Shown one piece after another: positions 9,959 to 22,632 of a stretch of DNA of 64,000 bases. Made by a program: the position numbers and the translations under genes. The notes below the pieces were generated by a model, which was not told the DNA's origin, made no database searches, and saw only the letters and a program-made list of their open reading frames with translations. Source of the stretch: Mangifera indica (taxonomy: Eukaryota > Streptophyta > Magnoliopsida > Sapindales > Anacardiaceae); the NCBI RefSeq assembly GCF_011075055.1, contig NC_058138.1, positions 19,132,928 through 19,196,927 on the forward strand, in the 5' to 3' direction. The stretch's first letter is position 1, and every line of letters starts with the position of its first letter.

Positions 9959-12613
9959 CATGAATTATGCTTCACCAACCTGTTGTAGGTGTTAGTACTG
10001 GAAAATAAATTTTTCCAAGTTCATCTTTACATTTATTTTTTCTTTTGAATCTCTACACGACAAAGACTGAAAAAGTCGTGCTTGCTGATTCTTTTCATCG
10101 ATTGAGCCATAGACTTGACGAACGTGGAATATATAAAAACCAGGTGTAATGATGATAAGTATAGCAATGAAATAATATATTATTATATAATTTAAAATTA
10201 TTTAATTATATAATAAGATATTATTTTTTATACAAATAATATTATTCTAGTGATTAGGATGTTTAATGTCTAAAACATCGAACCGGCTCTTGTATATCAT
10301 CAACAATTAACAAATAACATGCCCAGGATGTTTTATTTCTAATTTGAATCTTTTATTCAAGGTTAAAGATTATAGAATAATTAATGCAATAAGTTGAGTC
10401 CCCTCATCTTAATTAGATGATTACTTAGTATTTCTTATTGCCTAAACATGCACAGATGGGAAATCTCATGACTTCAACCGTACACGAACTAAGCAATTAC
10501 CACTTTACACAGACAAGAAACACGAAGCCGTTGGAAGGCTTTGGGGGGGCCCCTTGCCTTGGCGGAACATTCGACGATGACAAATACATCAACTTTAATC
10601 GAAAATTTAGGCCGTCCAGTTTGTAGGGGTCTTTTCTGTCCGTTTTATCAGTCCCCATGGCCCCTCAAGTAAGCCATAGGCCTATTGGCCCATCAAAATA
10701 TTTGGGATGTTAAGTCTTCGATAACAACAAAATAGTCCATAGGAATAAGGATAATATGAACGAATCTTCCTTCCAGTAATTTTGCACTTGGAGAACTAAA
10801 CATTATGTTGATCACTGTTAGTCTTTAAACCAACAGAGACAAAATTCCTTGGCCTTTATTTAGGGTATGTCAATGAATATCTCCGTAATTTCTTTTAAAG
10901 TGAAACTAATTTCTCCCTAATTTTATAATATGAATTTCAAAAATAGGACAACAGTACAATTGGTCTATACCATATATATGGGTATATGGTAAACTAATTT
11001 CGTGCACATTTCATAAGTATAATAAAAACTCAAACACAAATTGTTTTCTTAAAATTTAATTATTTTATCAATTTTTTTATCATGTAATTACTTTTTTTTT
11101 GACGACATATTAGGATATTATTACGTAACAAGTGAAAAAATTACTGCCATATAATTACCCATATTGTGAGATCAAGAAATACAGTAAACCAATGTGTTTA
11201 TAAATTTAAATGAAGAGACAGAATTTTTCATGTACATTATGTTACGTTAAAAAGTAATTTGCAGTCAAACTCAACTCAATGTGTATGCATACATCAAAAT
11301 TATTTGATATGGACCATGTAAAGAAAACGTAACATTGATAATCAGATATTTTATAAGGACAATAAGACATGTTCAACCAAACGACCATATCAACGCTGAT
11401 TGATTAACAAGTGTACTAAGATATTTAATTTACATTGACGGTTAGAAAACTGACGGATCCATACCGATTTGGGATACTTCATCTATAACCGCACATATAA
11501 TTGTTTTTAAATGCCTGTTATTACCGTTTTGTTTGTGCATATATGAATGTAATTTTTAGACATATACACCTCTGAAATTTCCATATCTAACTTGAATGAT
11601 TTAAATTAGTTTTGAGTTTATAATTAGTTATTAAAGTAATATATCATCATATGATTAAATAATTTTAAGTTAAGAATATAAAACACTAATTTTATCACAT
11701 ATCATCTGAATATATAATTGAATTTTACGAAATGATTGCAACTCTAGCAATCCCACTGCAAAAACCATGCAGTCAAACCATTATTTCAATGAGAAATTTT
11801 ATTTGAATCAAATTATTATATTAGATTAAAATTAATCACATCAAACAAGATTAATCTGATTCACGTTCTTACGACGTTAACCGATGCACAAATCAGTTGC
11901 ACTGATTTATAGACATGTAACGATTTTAGTTGGATTTTGATGGTTTCACTCTGGGAAACCACTAGAGGGGAAAAGGGCTTATCGATAGTGAGGTTGACGA
12001 CATACAAAGGGGAATCATTGGGAAGAATGGTTGTCGAAAAAAGAAAATAAAATTTTAGGAGTATAAATATAATATTTTAAAATTTAAGAGGGTGGTTGTC
12101 ATCTCTAAAATATGAAAACCTTAAGAACCTTAAATGTTGAGGGTGAAAAAATAATTTTTTAAAATTAAATTAACTTTTTAAAATTAAGTTAAGGAGAAAA
12201 TTGTATGTTTTTAAAATTAAGATAAGAAATTGAGATAAATTATTCTTTTTGTAAATAAAAATTTTAAAATAATTATTTTATTCCTAATTATGGCAGTAAA
12301 AATTAATAAATAGGTGAGTATTTGAGATTTTTAAAGTTAATATACAGGAATTTCACAAAACAATAAATTTGGGTGGGTCTAAGTCATTTTAGCCCCTTTT
12401 TGACGCTTTTTTACTTGAATTACTTCTTCAGGTCATTGTATACAGTTATTTCGCTATATACTATTATTATCTTTCAATCTGATCGAATTAGCGGGATAAT
12501 GGAGGTCCACTGACAGCCCAGTGTGCCCCTCTGTTGCCCTGCAGATTACCTTTCCCCCAAGATTTCGACCCGGTTAAATGGTCATTTCAATTGGGTTGTC
12601 AGATTCTCGGTTA

Positions 12614-12678
12614 CACGTGTCAATCTTCCATTAGATGGTCCATCGAAACCCACGTGCTAGGTGGCTTTGTATCACGTG
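12614..12678. promoter_or_regulatory. Triple G-box cluster
   Basis: Three perfect palindromic CACGTG sites lie at 12614-12619, 12651-12656 and 12673-12678. A TATA-like TTTAAATATT follows at 12791-12800. Such clusters bind bZIP (ABF/HY5) and bHLH (PIF) factors and usually mark ABA- or light-responsive promoters. The spacing to the TATA-like site (about 115-180 bases) fits a promoter of the candidate transcript that follows. Confidence 0.5.
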
Positions 12679-12824
12679 GCCTGGTTTATATCAAATCAAT
12701 CAACTGGCCACCTTCTTTCTTTCCTTCAACAGCGGTATACAAATGGAAACATGTAATCTAACTAACTATTAGCAACCCTCATCTTCTCTCTTTAAATATT
12801 GATATCTTTCCTTACGTCTCGAAA

Positions 12825-14890
12825 TCATCAGAGAATCGGCAGCCAACAAGTATAATTATTGTCTGGGAAAGAAATTTAAAAGAGAAATTGTTTCAGTATT
12901 GTATATTATGCTAAGATGTCGCCTTTATCTGCATTTGCACCTGCATCTTATTGCGTTATTTGGTTGTGATTCGAAGCCCAAAGCACAAAAAAGCCTTTGC
13001 AATTAGCTGCCGATCGAATGAGGAAAATAGGACGGCCATGGGCAAGAAGGTGCATGTGCAGATGCAGATGAATGCCATTTTCGCTATTTCGGACTTGCGA
13101 TACAGATACTCTTCATCTCTTTCTTTTGGGATACTCAAAGAATTCGCAATAGTTTCTTCACAAACCTAAGTATGTGTGCATGCTCTTGACTTGTTACTCT
13201 TTATAAATTATTTGTCCTTTCTATTTTCTTTGTGCGTGTTTTTACATGTATGTTCTGAGTGTGTGTTTTTAAAGATCTACTAAAATATTGCTTTGTTGGT
13301 TTTCATTAGTGCACTTCAGAAGGGTTCTTCAAGAATCTTTTGAACCATGCACAGATTAGTTCGATGACGATCAGTTTTCAAGGAGCTTCAAATATTAAGT
13401 TAAGCCCTTCAGCATTTATAGGGCTTTCAAGGTAAAAATTAATATCTCCCACCTACATAAATTTTGCCTAATCAACTTATTAGTTTACTGGCCAAGTTTA
13501 ACTCATTAAATTTTGCCTAATTTTAAGTTTTAAACACTTAAAATTAATAAATACAGTACTTAATATATATAGTTAGGGGTCTCCATTATTACAGTGACTT
13601 GTTGGCTTTATAAAAGTAAAAATAAAATGAGTAAAAGACTAAAAACAACCATACAAACACAAGATTTGTAGTGACTTATTCTCCGCAATTCTAATAGCCA
13701 TTATGGTCAGAGATGCAAAGATCATCTCTGTTCATCGATACCCGAAAATAAGCATAAACCAAGTGCTTAAAATGGAGATGCTGAAACTGTCGTTCTTTTT
13801 TGTTCAATTACTTTTAGCCTTCTTTGGGACAAATATTGGAAAAAGACAATGCACTGAATGTATGAAAAAGTCAGATGTTTTTTTCTGCTCCCTAAAGATT
13901 TCTTTAGCTGGTAGTGCTTGGGGGATCGAAAGTGACAGACACTGCAGCTCAAAACCTGGTGCCGGCCCTCTGATTATTTTCCTTCCATGAGCATCTGCAT
14001 ATCATATGCCATGTACATTAGGGTACTATTGAATATATTCAAGAGCAACGTATGATTAAGAAAGCACGAAAATCAAATACAACATTACATTCAGAACCCA
14101 ACAGAAGCAAGATATGTGAAATATTTATTATATAGAATCACATATAATTCGGTTGTTGTTTAACATACATGAGAAAGTGTGAACTGTTTTTTTCTTTTTT
14201 TAATTTTTTAGACATGGATTTTAAGGATTGTCAAATGCTGAATTTGGTATGTTCTGCTGGCAAGGTTCTGAATTCTGATGAACCCTATAGGGCTTGGTCA
14301 AGGTAAGTCTCTTGCATTTTTTTGAGTACATTTAGTTTAGAGCATCCGAGCAAGCAGTTTTAAATTTGTTGGTTAAGCATTGACTTACCGATGCACTAGT
14401 TGTAAGAGTAATAATTAAATTTAAAATTTTATTTATTTATTTAATGTAATTAGTTCGATCACAAAAAAATAATTTAGCTCAGATGGATTCTTTGTTAAAA
14501 AAAAAAAAAAAGCATGCATGATATCCATAGATATAATCGACATGAATTTGCTTATAGGACTATCAGATGTCATTGAGTGGCGATATCCTATCTAGTTTTT
14601 AATACCTTCTGTGGAAGTATACATTTCAGAGGCTAGCTCATAGGATTCATCTCTCTTTCACACCCGTCTTAATGAGGAGATTTGGTTTAATTATTTGTAT
14701 TTTGTTCCTATTTTGATGATGCCCTTTTGTCTTTCTCGCAGTTATTGTTGACCATACTCTCCCGAGAATTACAGTAGTGAAAGGAAACAAGCTAACTTCG
14801 TCCATTTGAACGTTAAGCAGCAAATACGAATCTCTGTTTTACCAAGTCAGGAATGACGATAATTATCAATATCAAATAATTTAAGGTCCA
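12825..14890 (+). ncRNA. Candidate spliced transcript, probably non-coding
   Basis: Downstream of the G-box/TATA region four blocks have exon-like borders: about 12825-13169 (donor GTATGT), 13310-13431 (acceptor TTCATTAG, donor GTAAAA), 14212-14302 (acceptor after a T-rich tract, donor GTAAGT) and 14742 onward (acceptor after CTTTCTCGCAG). They do not share a long reading frame: the first block's 43-codon ORF stops at its donor, and the phase between blocks two and three gives an immediate stop. Short ORFs in the leader include a 17-codon one at 12916. It could be a stress-responsive lncRNA, a peptide gene with small ORFs, or a decayed gene. The end point and splicing are inferred; no family was recognised. 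Confidence 0.35.
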
Positions 14891-15249
14891 AACTAGTTGG
14901 TGCCCCATGTCAAATATTGTCATTATATAATATGTGATTTTGCTTTCCAGATTCATTGACTTTTATGCAGCAGTTGGTTATATGAGGGTTTTATTGTTTA
15001 CAGTAATCTAGAAAGGATATTATATGGGTTCATATTATCATTCAACAAATCAACTTCCTCAACAACAAATTGACAATTCATGCCAGGCCATTTTCATAAT
15101 GCAGCTTGGACTTGCACAGGCTTGTTCTACCCTTATTACAAGAAAACTGAATTCTTAAAATTACATAAACGTCAGCAAGGAGATGTAATTGTTAAGATAT
15201 AATAAACATGTAATGCTCTTATCAGTTATGACTTATCAAAGCTCATTTT

Positions 15250-18200
15250 TTATATTTTGGATCGTACTTTCTCTATCAGCTCTCTCCTCAGGATTTTACC
15301 AGAAGCTGACTTTGGAACAGTGTTTATAAATGACACCCTCCTTAGTCTTTTAAAAGGTGCAACCTGTAACAGAGGAGATAAAAAAAAAAAAAAGATCAAG
15401 CATCTGGTTATAGGCAAAATACACATTTCACGTTTGGGTGTAAAGATCAAGCAGGATTTGATTGTTTCACATTACCTGCTTAGCAATAAAGTTTTTGACA
15501 TCTACTTCGGTCAATGAACTATTGGGTGAGCGAACAACATATGCAATTGGAACCTCACCAGCTTCAGCATCTGGGAATCTACATGGGTGGAAATGCTTCA
15601 AAATTTAAGTGAGGTACTTGCAGATAGGAATCAATATTGATTCCCTAAGAAAAGTGCATAAAGTTGGTACATATTTTAAGAGTAATACTTACGGAATGAC
15701 TACAGCATCTAATATCTCAGGGTGAGAAACAAGCAGCCCTTCAAGCTCTGCTGGCGCAACCTAGTTTGGATCAATGAAGCAAAAGAAAAGATGTTTCAGT
15801 AGAATAATGAGCAATACAAGTCAATTTTAGTAAACCAAATACTATTTAAATACAGAGATGGGATCCAAGCAATAAGCAAAAAACACAGCAATATACCTGC
15901 AATAGCTCAACTCAAAGTTAGATATCTCCCGAGGAAAAGTAACTAAGAATGTAATCAATATGCTAATCATAGAATTGAGTTTGTCAATTTAAAAGTCCCT
16001 CTTTTCCACACACACACACGAAAAATGTTAAGGACATACTATTTATGGTTGATAATTCTGTCCACTTCAAGTGAACAATAGTTTGCACCAAATCAACATT
16101 ACCAAAAAGAGCTTACTTGAAAGCCTTTGTACTTTATGAGCTCTTTAATTCGGTCAACAACAAATAGCTGTCCATCCCTATCAAAATATCCAAGATCTCC
16201 TGTATGAACCCAGCCCTGCTTATCTATGGCCAGCACTGTCGCCTGCTTATTGTTGAAATAACCTGAAATGAATTTTCAATTGAACAATTATGCAAAATTT
16301 AGCTGAAAACAAAACAAGAGAGTACACAGCATGTAAAAAGAGTGCAAGAACTTCCATGCAATTTGGAGAAATGGAATACAACCTTATAACTACAAGTGAT
16401 TCATAGGGCAAAGAAGAAACTTGTTATGTACGAACAATTTGAGCACCTCATCCACTTGTATACATTGGGCAAAAACTTAATTCTCTATAACTAAGGGTGT
16501 TGAAATAACCTGGATAGAGAGCTGCATAAGAATATCTTATGCTAAAAAAAATTTTCAGTGATAACTTTGACACAAAATAAAATCAATAAGTAAATTAGTC
16601 TTCACTTAGGAGAAAGATGGTAATTTCTGGGGTTGATCTGGCTATATTAGACAGGAGAGCAAATTTCAGGATTTGCATAAGTTGCAATTATACTTACTAA
16701 AATTCACTTGGCTATCAGATATTCCTAAAAAAATCACATATATTCACATCACTTGTCACCTGACAATGACAGTCACATGGTTACGGAAGCCAAAATGATT
16801 CTCAGGAGCCTGTACTCCTACTTAGGAATGCAGAGAGGCAGTATATTGCTTGATTACCAATTATTGCAAATGGGTTACCACTGAATACTAGTTTTTTTAT
16901 GTTCACTGAAACAGTGAAAAGATAAGCTCATTAGATGATTCCAACGCTAATCTATATCCTGTCAAGTCTCGGCAGCCTATACTCCTACTAAGGAATGCAA
17001 AGAGGCAGTATATTGCTTGATTACCAATTATTTCAAATGGGTTTCCACTGTACACTAGTTTTTAGCTGTTCACTGAGACAGTGAAAAGATAAGCTAATTA
17101 GATGATTTCTATATCCTGTCAAGTCTCACGTATAGGGTAAAACTGAAATCTCAACAATAATATGATTTATTCATTCCACTGTTACATTAGCATTACAAGG
17201 ACTGGTTTTGTTTGCTCCATTCAAGTGGATGTGGTTCTCTACAGCACTTTTCCAAGCGAAAGGCCACAAAATGGAAGCAATTATTTGCAGGAACATTAGA
17301 TAACAGGATGAAACTTGAAATCAATAAAATATAGCCACTGATCGTATGGGATTTAAGTTTCATTTTCAACAAAAATGCAGGATTTAAAGGATCTCTACCC
17401 ACAAACAAACCAGACAAGCGATTCAATCATTTGATTATAAATTTAAGTAATAAAATGATTTTGATGCTCCAGTAGCCCATATGTAGAGAGTAAAACTGAA
17501 CTGAAGCAGTTAACATAAACTCTACCTTGCATCATATTAGGTCCACGAACCCATATCTCCCCCAGTTGATTAGGAGGAAGAGGTTTTAAAGTATCTACAC
17601 TGATAATTTGAGCTTCAACTCCTGCAACAAGTTGTCCAGCGGAACCACTATGTCGAACTCCTCCCCTTTGATTCTCCACTGAAATGATGCCACAAGTTTC
17701 AGTCATACCATAGCCCTGAAATCATAGAGAGTTTCCTGATTAGTGACAACTATTCTACTCCAAGCCCCTTTTTAGGACTTGAAGAGAATGAACCAAAACA
17801 TCTTATAATTTTTTGTTTGAAGCAGAAGAGAGAAGCCTCAAACCAATCCACACCCTATATACTGTAAATAATCATTTATGTAATTATTACTAACCTTAAC
17901 CATTCATTCAGTTTAGTGTAGAAATTCTTAATAACATTCTTATCTATAAACATTCTATCAACGATTTAGCACAGAATTCACAATACTAATGCTTAATAAA
18001 CTACCTGCATAACCAAGGCATAAGGAAAGTTCTTTGCGCAATCCTGCATCAATTCCTTTCCTAAAGGAGCAGCACCAGAACCAATTTGCCTCAAAGACGA
18101 CAGGTCAAATTTCTTGACCATACTCTGCTTTGTCAAAGCAAGCACAATTGGAGGCACAATCCACAAATGAGTCACCCTAAACTTCTCAACATTCCTCAGA

Positions 18201-19006
18201 AGCATTTCAAAATCAAACTTCCCCATTGCCACCAGAGTATTGCCTCTCTGCAACTGTGCGTACAAAATAACTGCAAGCCCAAACACATGAAACATTGGCA
18301 ACACACAGAGGTACACATTATCTGTTTCACCAGCTAGATCCTGATCCATAGTTATCATCAAAGATGCTGCAATAAAATTCCTATGAGTCAAAACGACTCC
18401 TTTGCTTGTACCAGTCGTACCTGACGAGTACAACAAAGCAGCAACATCCGTCTGCTTAATAGAAACATCCGGAAATTCTGATACATTGCCAGATAATTCA
18501 ACCAATTCATGAAAAGTAACAATCTTTGAATTTGAAGATAACTTATCTTTTGAACCTATTATCACAGCAGGTAAGTTAAAATCTTTAACTTTGTCCCACA
18601 ACTCAGGGACTGAGACAACAAGCTTTGGTTTTGAATCTTTAATTTGCTTTGAGAGCTCAGCCACGGTGTAAACAGGATTGACAGTAGTAGCAATACCACC
18701 TATAGCAATAACACCCAGAAAACAAAGAGGATATCGTATAGAATTAGGAGCAAACATCAAAACGACATCGCCTTTCCTGATACCCAAATGGCTAAAGCCG
18801 TGAGAGACCTTAATCAAAGTGGACTTGAACTGGGAGAAGGTTAAAGATTGAGCAGAATCAGCATCAATAAGGGCTAGTTTGGATTCAAATGACGAAGAAT
18901 TTCTGAAAAGGAAATTAACCATAGAAAGATTAGGATCTTTGGGAAGGACCAAAGGTGGCCTCAAAGACCGGTATATTCCGTCACGGCCATAGCCAGATTT
19001 CTCCAT
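15250..19006 (-). CDS. 4CLL7: Peroxisomal 4-coumarate:CoA-ligase-like acyl-activating enzyme, copy 1
   Basis: Six exons, 5' to 3': 19006-18005, 17715-17526, 16262-16117, 15760-15693, 15578-15476, 15363-15250. They join in frame to 540 residues, the usual length for the family. The AMP-binding P-loop [10 protein letters not shown] is at about residues 194-203, GEIWVRGPN follows the YGMTETCG motif, and the C-terminal catalytic lysine is in SGKILRREL (Lys526). The TSKG variant of Box I and the [11 protein letters not shown]-terminus match the Arabidopsis At4g05160 (4CLL7) clade, not true lignin 4CLs. That clade adenylates and CoA-loads fatty acids and jasmonate precursors in peroxisomes. This copy ends SKI, a weaker form of the PTS1 signal than the SKM of copy 2. 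Introns are longer than in copy 2 (intron 2 is about 1.26 kb and holds a tandem duplication). Substrate is inferred from family only. Confidence 0.93.
16806..17127. repeat. Tandem duplication inside intron 2 of the first 4CL-like gene
   Basis: Two diverged copies of a roughly 160-base unit with a 167-base period, about 16806-16970 and 16973-17127. Shared blocks include GAGGCAGTATATTGCTTGAT, the AGTGAAAAGATAAGCT stretch and TATCCTGTCAAGTCTC. Base differences and small indels show the duplication is not recent. It is wholly intronic. Confidence 0.8.
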
Positions 19007-20987
19007 TCCAGGAAAAATGGGAAAAAAAAATGAGACAACTGAGATGGGTTTATGAGAAGGATTGTACGTGTGAAGAAGAGAAGAGAAGCGGAGATAATTT
19101 AAGACGGGGTTATTATTTGTCTTCTTGTTTTGCTATGGAGAGCCGTGCAACAATGGTAAGGTGTGAGTGTTGAAGCTGGAGAACATGGATGGACGGCTCG
19201 ATCAGAAGTTGAATTTCCTGTTTGTTTCACTTTCACGGCATTGCCAATCAAACAAAAGCATTGAATTTTGATTGAGATTTTCAAGTTTTGATTTAAGGCA
19301 GGGAAAATATTTTATCACCATTACATCCTATCCTCAACTGCCTTTTTTTATTTTTATTATATATAATTTTTTAATTTAAAATTATCTAATTATATAATAA
19401 TATATTATTATTTATATAAAATTAGATATATAATTTTATTTTATTATAAATTATCTCTTATATATTTCAAAGGGTTTTTAGTAATTTAAATGGTATTAAA
19501 CTTTTTATGGAGAAATAAACATTAATAACAGATAAAAAAAAAGCACATGGGATTTTTTTGCACGAGAAAATGCCACGCGCATGGCATGACGGTGAAGAGC
19601 AAGTAAAAAAAGTCAATACTTTTGTCCATCTCATCATTGGAAGACCATGTTTTTCATGTTTCTTTTTTTTTTTTATTTACTATTAATTCCAGTCTTAGTC
19701 CCCTCATCATGTCTTGTTTTCTATTTTTGTTTTATCCATTCGTTCACTGATTTTTCTAATTTGTTTATTTAATTATACTCTTTTACTTTATTTAATCGAA
19801 ATAGTTTAAGTTCAAGCATTATCACCATTGTTAATTTAATTTTAATTTAAAAATAAAGATTTCATGAATAATAATATTTAAAATTATGTGTTACGGTGCT
19901 TCGCTATCAAATATGAGATGGATTTTGCTTGTTTTCCTTTCCCTTTTTTATGTAAATTTGAGCCGCTTATTAATAGTATTTAATTGTGAAATTTGATTGC
20001 TTGGGTTAGTTGCCATCCAACTGAAATGCTCCATTTCTCTAATGGCTTGAATGGAGAAATTTTAAATAGAACAACAGCCTTATTCTCCGCAAGCTTTACT
20101 TGAATGATAAAGTTTTATATTTTAAATTTAAAAAACTTAAATATTTTTTTTGTTAAAATTTATTATTTAAATTAATAATAAAAATATTATTTAGTTAAAA
20201 ATATTAAATAATAATAAAAAATTTACCATGTTTTTCTTAATTTAAAAATTTTAATAATTTTTTTCATCTAAAATTTAAAAAATGATTATTTTTTATATAG
20301 AGTTTTTTTTTCTCTCCTATGATTATCTCTTTTCTAATAGTTGGTTTTTTCTTTCCCTCTCAATCTTTTCATCTGTCTCCTTTGTTGTTTTCGTTAAAGA
20401 TAAAAACAACCGTAAAAGGGGGGGGGGGGGGGGCGGAGGAGAGAGAATGCAATCGGAGACGGTGAAGTTTGTTTGAAAGTAAACTCTAAGAAAGAAATAA
20501 TCATTTTACAAATTTTGAATAGGAAAAAATTGTTAAAATTTTAAACTAAGAAAAAGAAATATGATAAATTTTTAATTTTTAAATATTTTTAGCTAAATAA
20601 TATTTTTACTCTTAATTTAAATAATAAATTTTAACAAAACAGAGAGTGTTTAGATTTTTTAAATTTTAAAAGATGAAATTTTGTTATTTCAACAAATCTT
20701 GGATGAGAAGAAGTCTTTTGATCTTTTAAATACAATTAATAAAAATATTTTTACAACAAATAAACATTTATTATTTATAAATAAAAATAATATTTTTTGT
20801 CTTTTTATAAGTTTGTCTTAGTTAACATTAATTAAATAAAATTTTCATAAACTCAATTATTAGTAATTGATATTTATAAAGAAACAAGTGTTTAGGATAG
20901 CTTCATATTTTTATTAAAAATGACATTTTAATTAATATAAAATGTAATTAAAACGTTTTCATTATTGGAAATGAATAGTTTTTCAAA
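19007..20987. other. Upstream region of 4CL-like copy 1 and AT-rich spacer
   Basis: The first few hundred bases should hold the minus-strand promoter and 5'UTR of copy 1; no clear TATA box was assigned. Further along are a self-complementary AT-rich patch (about 19350-19450) like decayed family 2 MITEs and a run of 16 G at 20418-20433. No gene seen. Confidence 0.4.
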
Positions 20988-20996
20988 TTTAAAAAA

Positions 20997-21714
20997 GGCC
21001 AAACAACTATTTCCCACCTAAACTATGCTGAATTCTCAAAATTTTTTCTATTAATTATGGAAATATCATTTATTCACCTATCAGTAGTTAAAATTAACGA
21101 TAATGAAGGTAAAATCATCATTTTATATTTAATATTACAAATAAATTTAAATATGATTTCATTTCCCCTTCCCCCTAAATTTAAAAAACTAACTTTTTTC
21201 CCCTAGGTCAAGTTTGAAAAGATTAAATTGCCCCCCCTAAGGTTTAGTTTCCAAACCCCTTCACTTTCTCCGACACCATCGCCAGCCGTCTCTCTCTCTC
21301 GACCGTTTCTCTTCCACCGATGACCCTCCTCAACTCCACCCAACCCATCCGACATTAAGAGAAGTCGTCTAGTAAGAGAAATCGTCTTCCCAGACGATGA
21401 AGAGGAGATCGATTGATCTCATGTTCCTAGAAATCGGGAGGGAGAGACGACCGGCGATAGCGTCGGAGAAAGTGAAAGGGTTTGGAAACTAAACCCTAAA
21501 GGGGACAATGTAATCTTTTCAAACTTGGCTTAGGGGAGAAAAGTTAGTTTTTAAACTTTTTTTGGGGGGGGGGGGGGGGGAATGAGATTAAATTTTCAGG
21601 GGTTAGGGTTCCATTAAGTTTAACTGGTCATGGGTGGATAAACGACATTTTCATAGTTAATGAAAGGAACTTTGAGAATTCAGCATAGTTTGGGTGGGAA
21701 ATAGTCGTTTGGCC
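20997..21714. mobile_element. Mutator-like MITE, family 1, between the two 4CL-like genes (718 bp)
   Basis: Starts GGCCAAACAACTATTTCCCA and ends TGGGAAATAGTCGTTTGGCC, flanked by perfect 9-bp duplications TTTAAAAAA (20988-20996 and 21715-21723). The core holds CGTCTTCCCAGACGA-type sequence and a 17-G run (21564-21580). No transposase. It lies in the spacer between the tandem 4CL-like genes, so it inserted after, or independently of, their duplication. Confidence 0.88.
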
Positions 21715-21723
21715 TTTAAAAAA

Positions 21724-22632
21724 ATGAAATTCATTGTTTCATCAAAATTTAATATAAAATAATATTATTTGAAATAATGATATTATTTTAATATTAAATC
21801 GAGTATAAAACTCGATTCGACCTTAATTCTTTTAAAACAAATTGAGTTCAGAGTTTAATTTTATATAAAATAAATTGAGTTTAAACGTAACTCAATTTGA
21901 ATATAACTCTAACCAATGAAAGCATATATATCTAAAGGAGCGTTTGGTTCTTATTTTTTAAGATTACTTTGGTAATTTATCTTTTATTCCCTTATTTGGT
22001 TTGTCAGTAATAAAATATTATAGTAATTTTCTATTACCAATGCTGACGTGGCAGGTAACACAAGTGATAATCTGATTACTACTTTTCACCTTAAGTATTT
22101 AAATATTGTCAAGGTAATCTTGATTTTATTATAATTATATTTTTATTTACTAATTTTTTAAGACAAAAATAAATTTATTTTTAATTTATATGATAAATAA
22201 TATAAAAAATATTTAAAAATAATTATATTCAAAGACATTTAAGTAAAATAATTTATTAGTAATAATTTATTATCTTTAACCAAACACAATAATTATTTAT
22301 ATCTACCAAATTTTATCAAACATAGTAATCATTTATATCTAATAATCTTTTTATTTTGATAATAAAATATTACGCAAATTAAACGTCCATAAGAGTTTTA
22401 TCAGTGCATCCCTAATAAATATATAATAATATTAGTTTCTTTATTTGATTAAATATTAGCCGGCCGGCTGCTTGAGATGATAAATGGATTCTGATTTGTC
22501 TTCATGAACTGTAGTCCAAACGCAAGCAATCAAATTGTTTTATTACAGAAAATTGTTTATTGTCGAAACGTGAAAAGAGCATGTTTTTTTTTTAATAAAA
22601 TGATTGTCGTACCAATTCCACATTCTCTGAAT
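21724..22632. other. AT-rich spacer downstream of 4CL-like copy 2
   Basis: No gene. Short runs such as AGGAGCGTTTGGTTC (about 21936) and an inverse-like AATTAAACGTCC (about 22378) could be worn ends of another MITE, but no target duplication was found. The last part may be the 3'UTR of copy 2. Confidence 0.35.

Larger units (their letters stand above)
8448..12600. other. Long AT-rich gene-poor interval
   Basis: No protein gene is supported in these 4 kb. Contents seen: a G-box/RY motif group near 8681-8740, microsatellites at 9504, 9785 and 9924, an AT-rich palindromic segment at about 10147-10260 resembling decayed family 2 MITEs, and a 62-codon frame at 10438-10626 of no recognised family. 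A GGGTGGGTCTAAGTCATTTTAGCCC stretch at about 12372-12397 recalls a degraded family 1 terminus. Confidence 0.4.

Noticed and set aside
12372..12397. Apparent family 1 MITE right end (TGGGTGGGTCTAAGTCATTTTAGCCC)
   Set aside because: Similarity is partial, and no matching left end or target duplication was found, so it is not called as an element.
21936..22390. Possible further MITE with GGAGCGTTTGGTTC / AAACGTCC ends
   Set aside because: Ends match poorly and no target duplication is visible.
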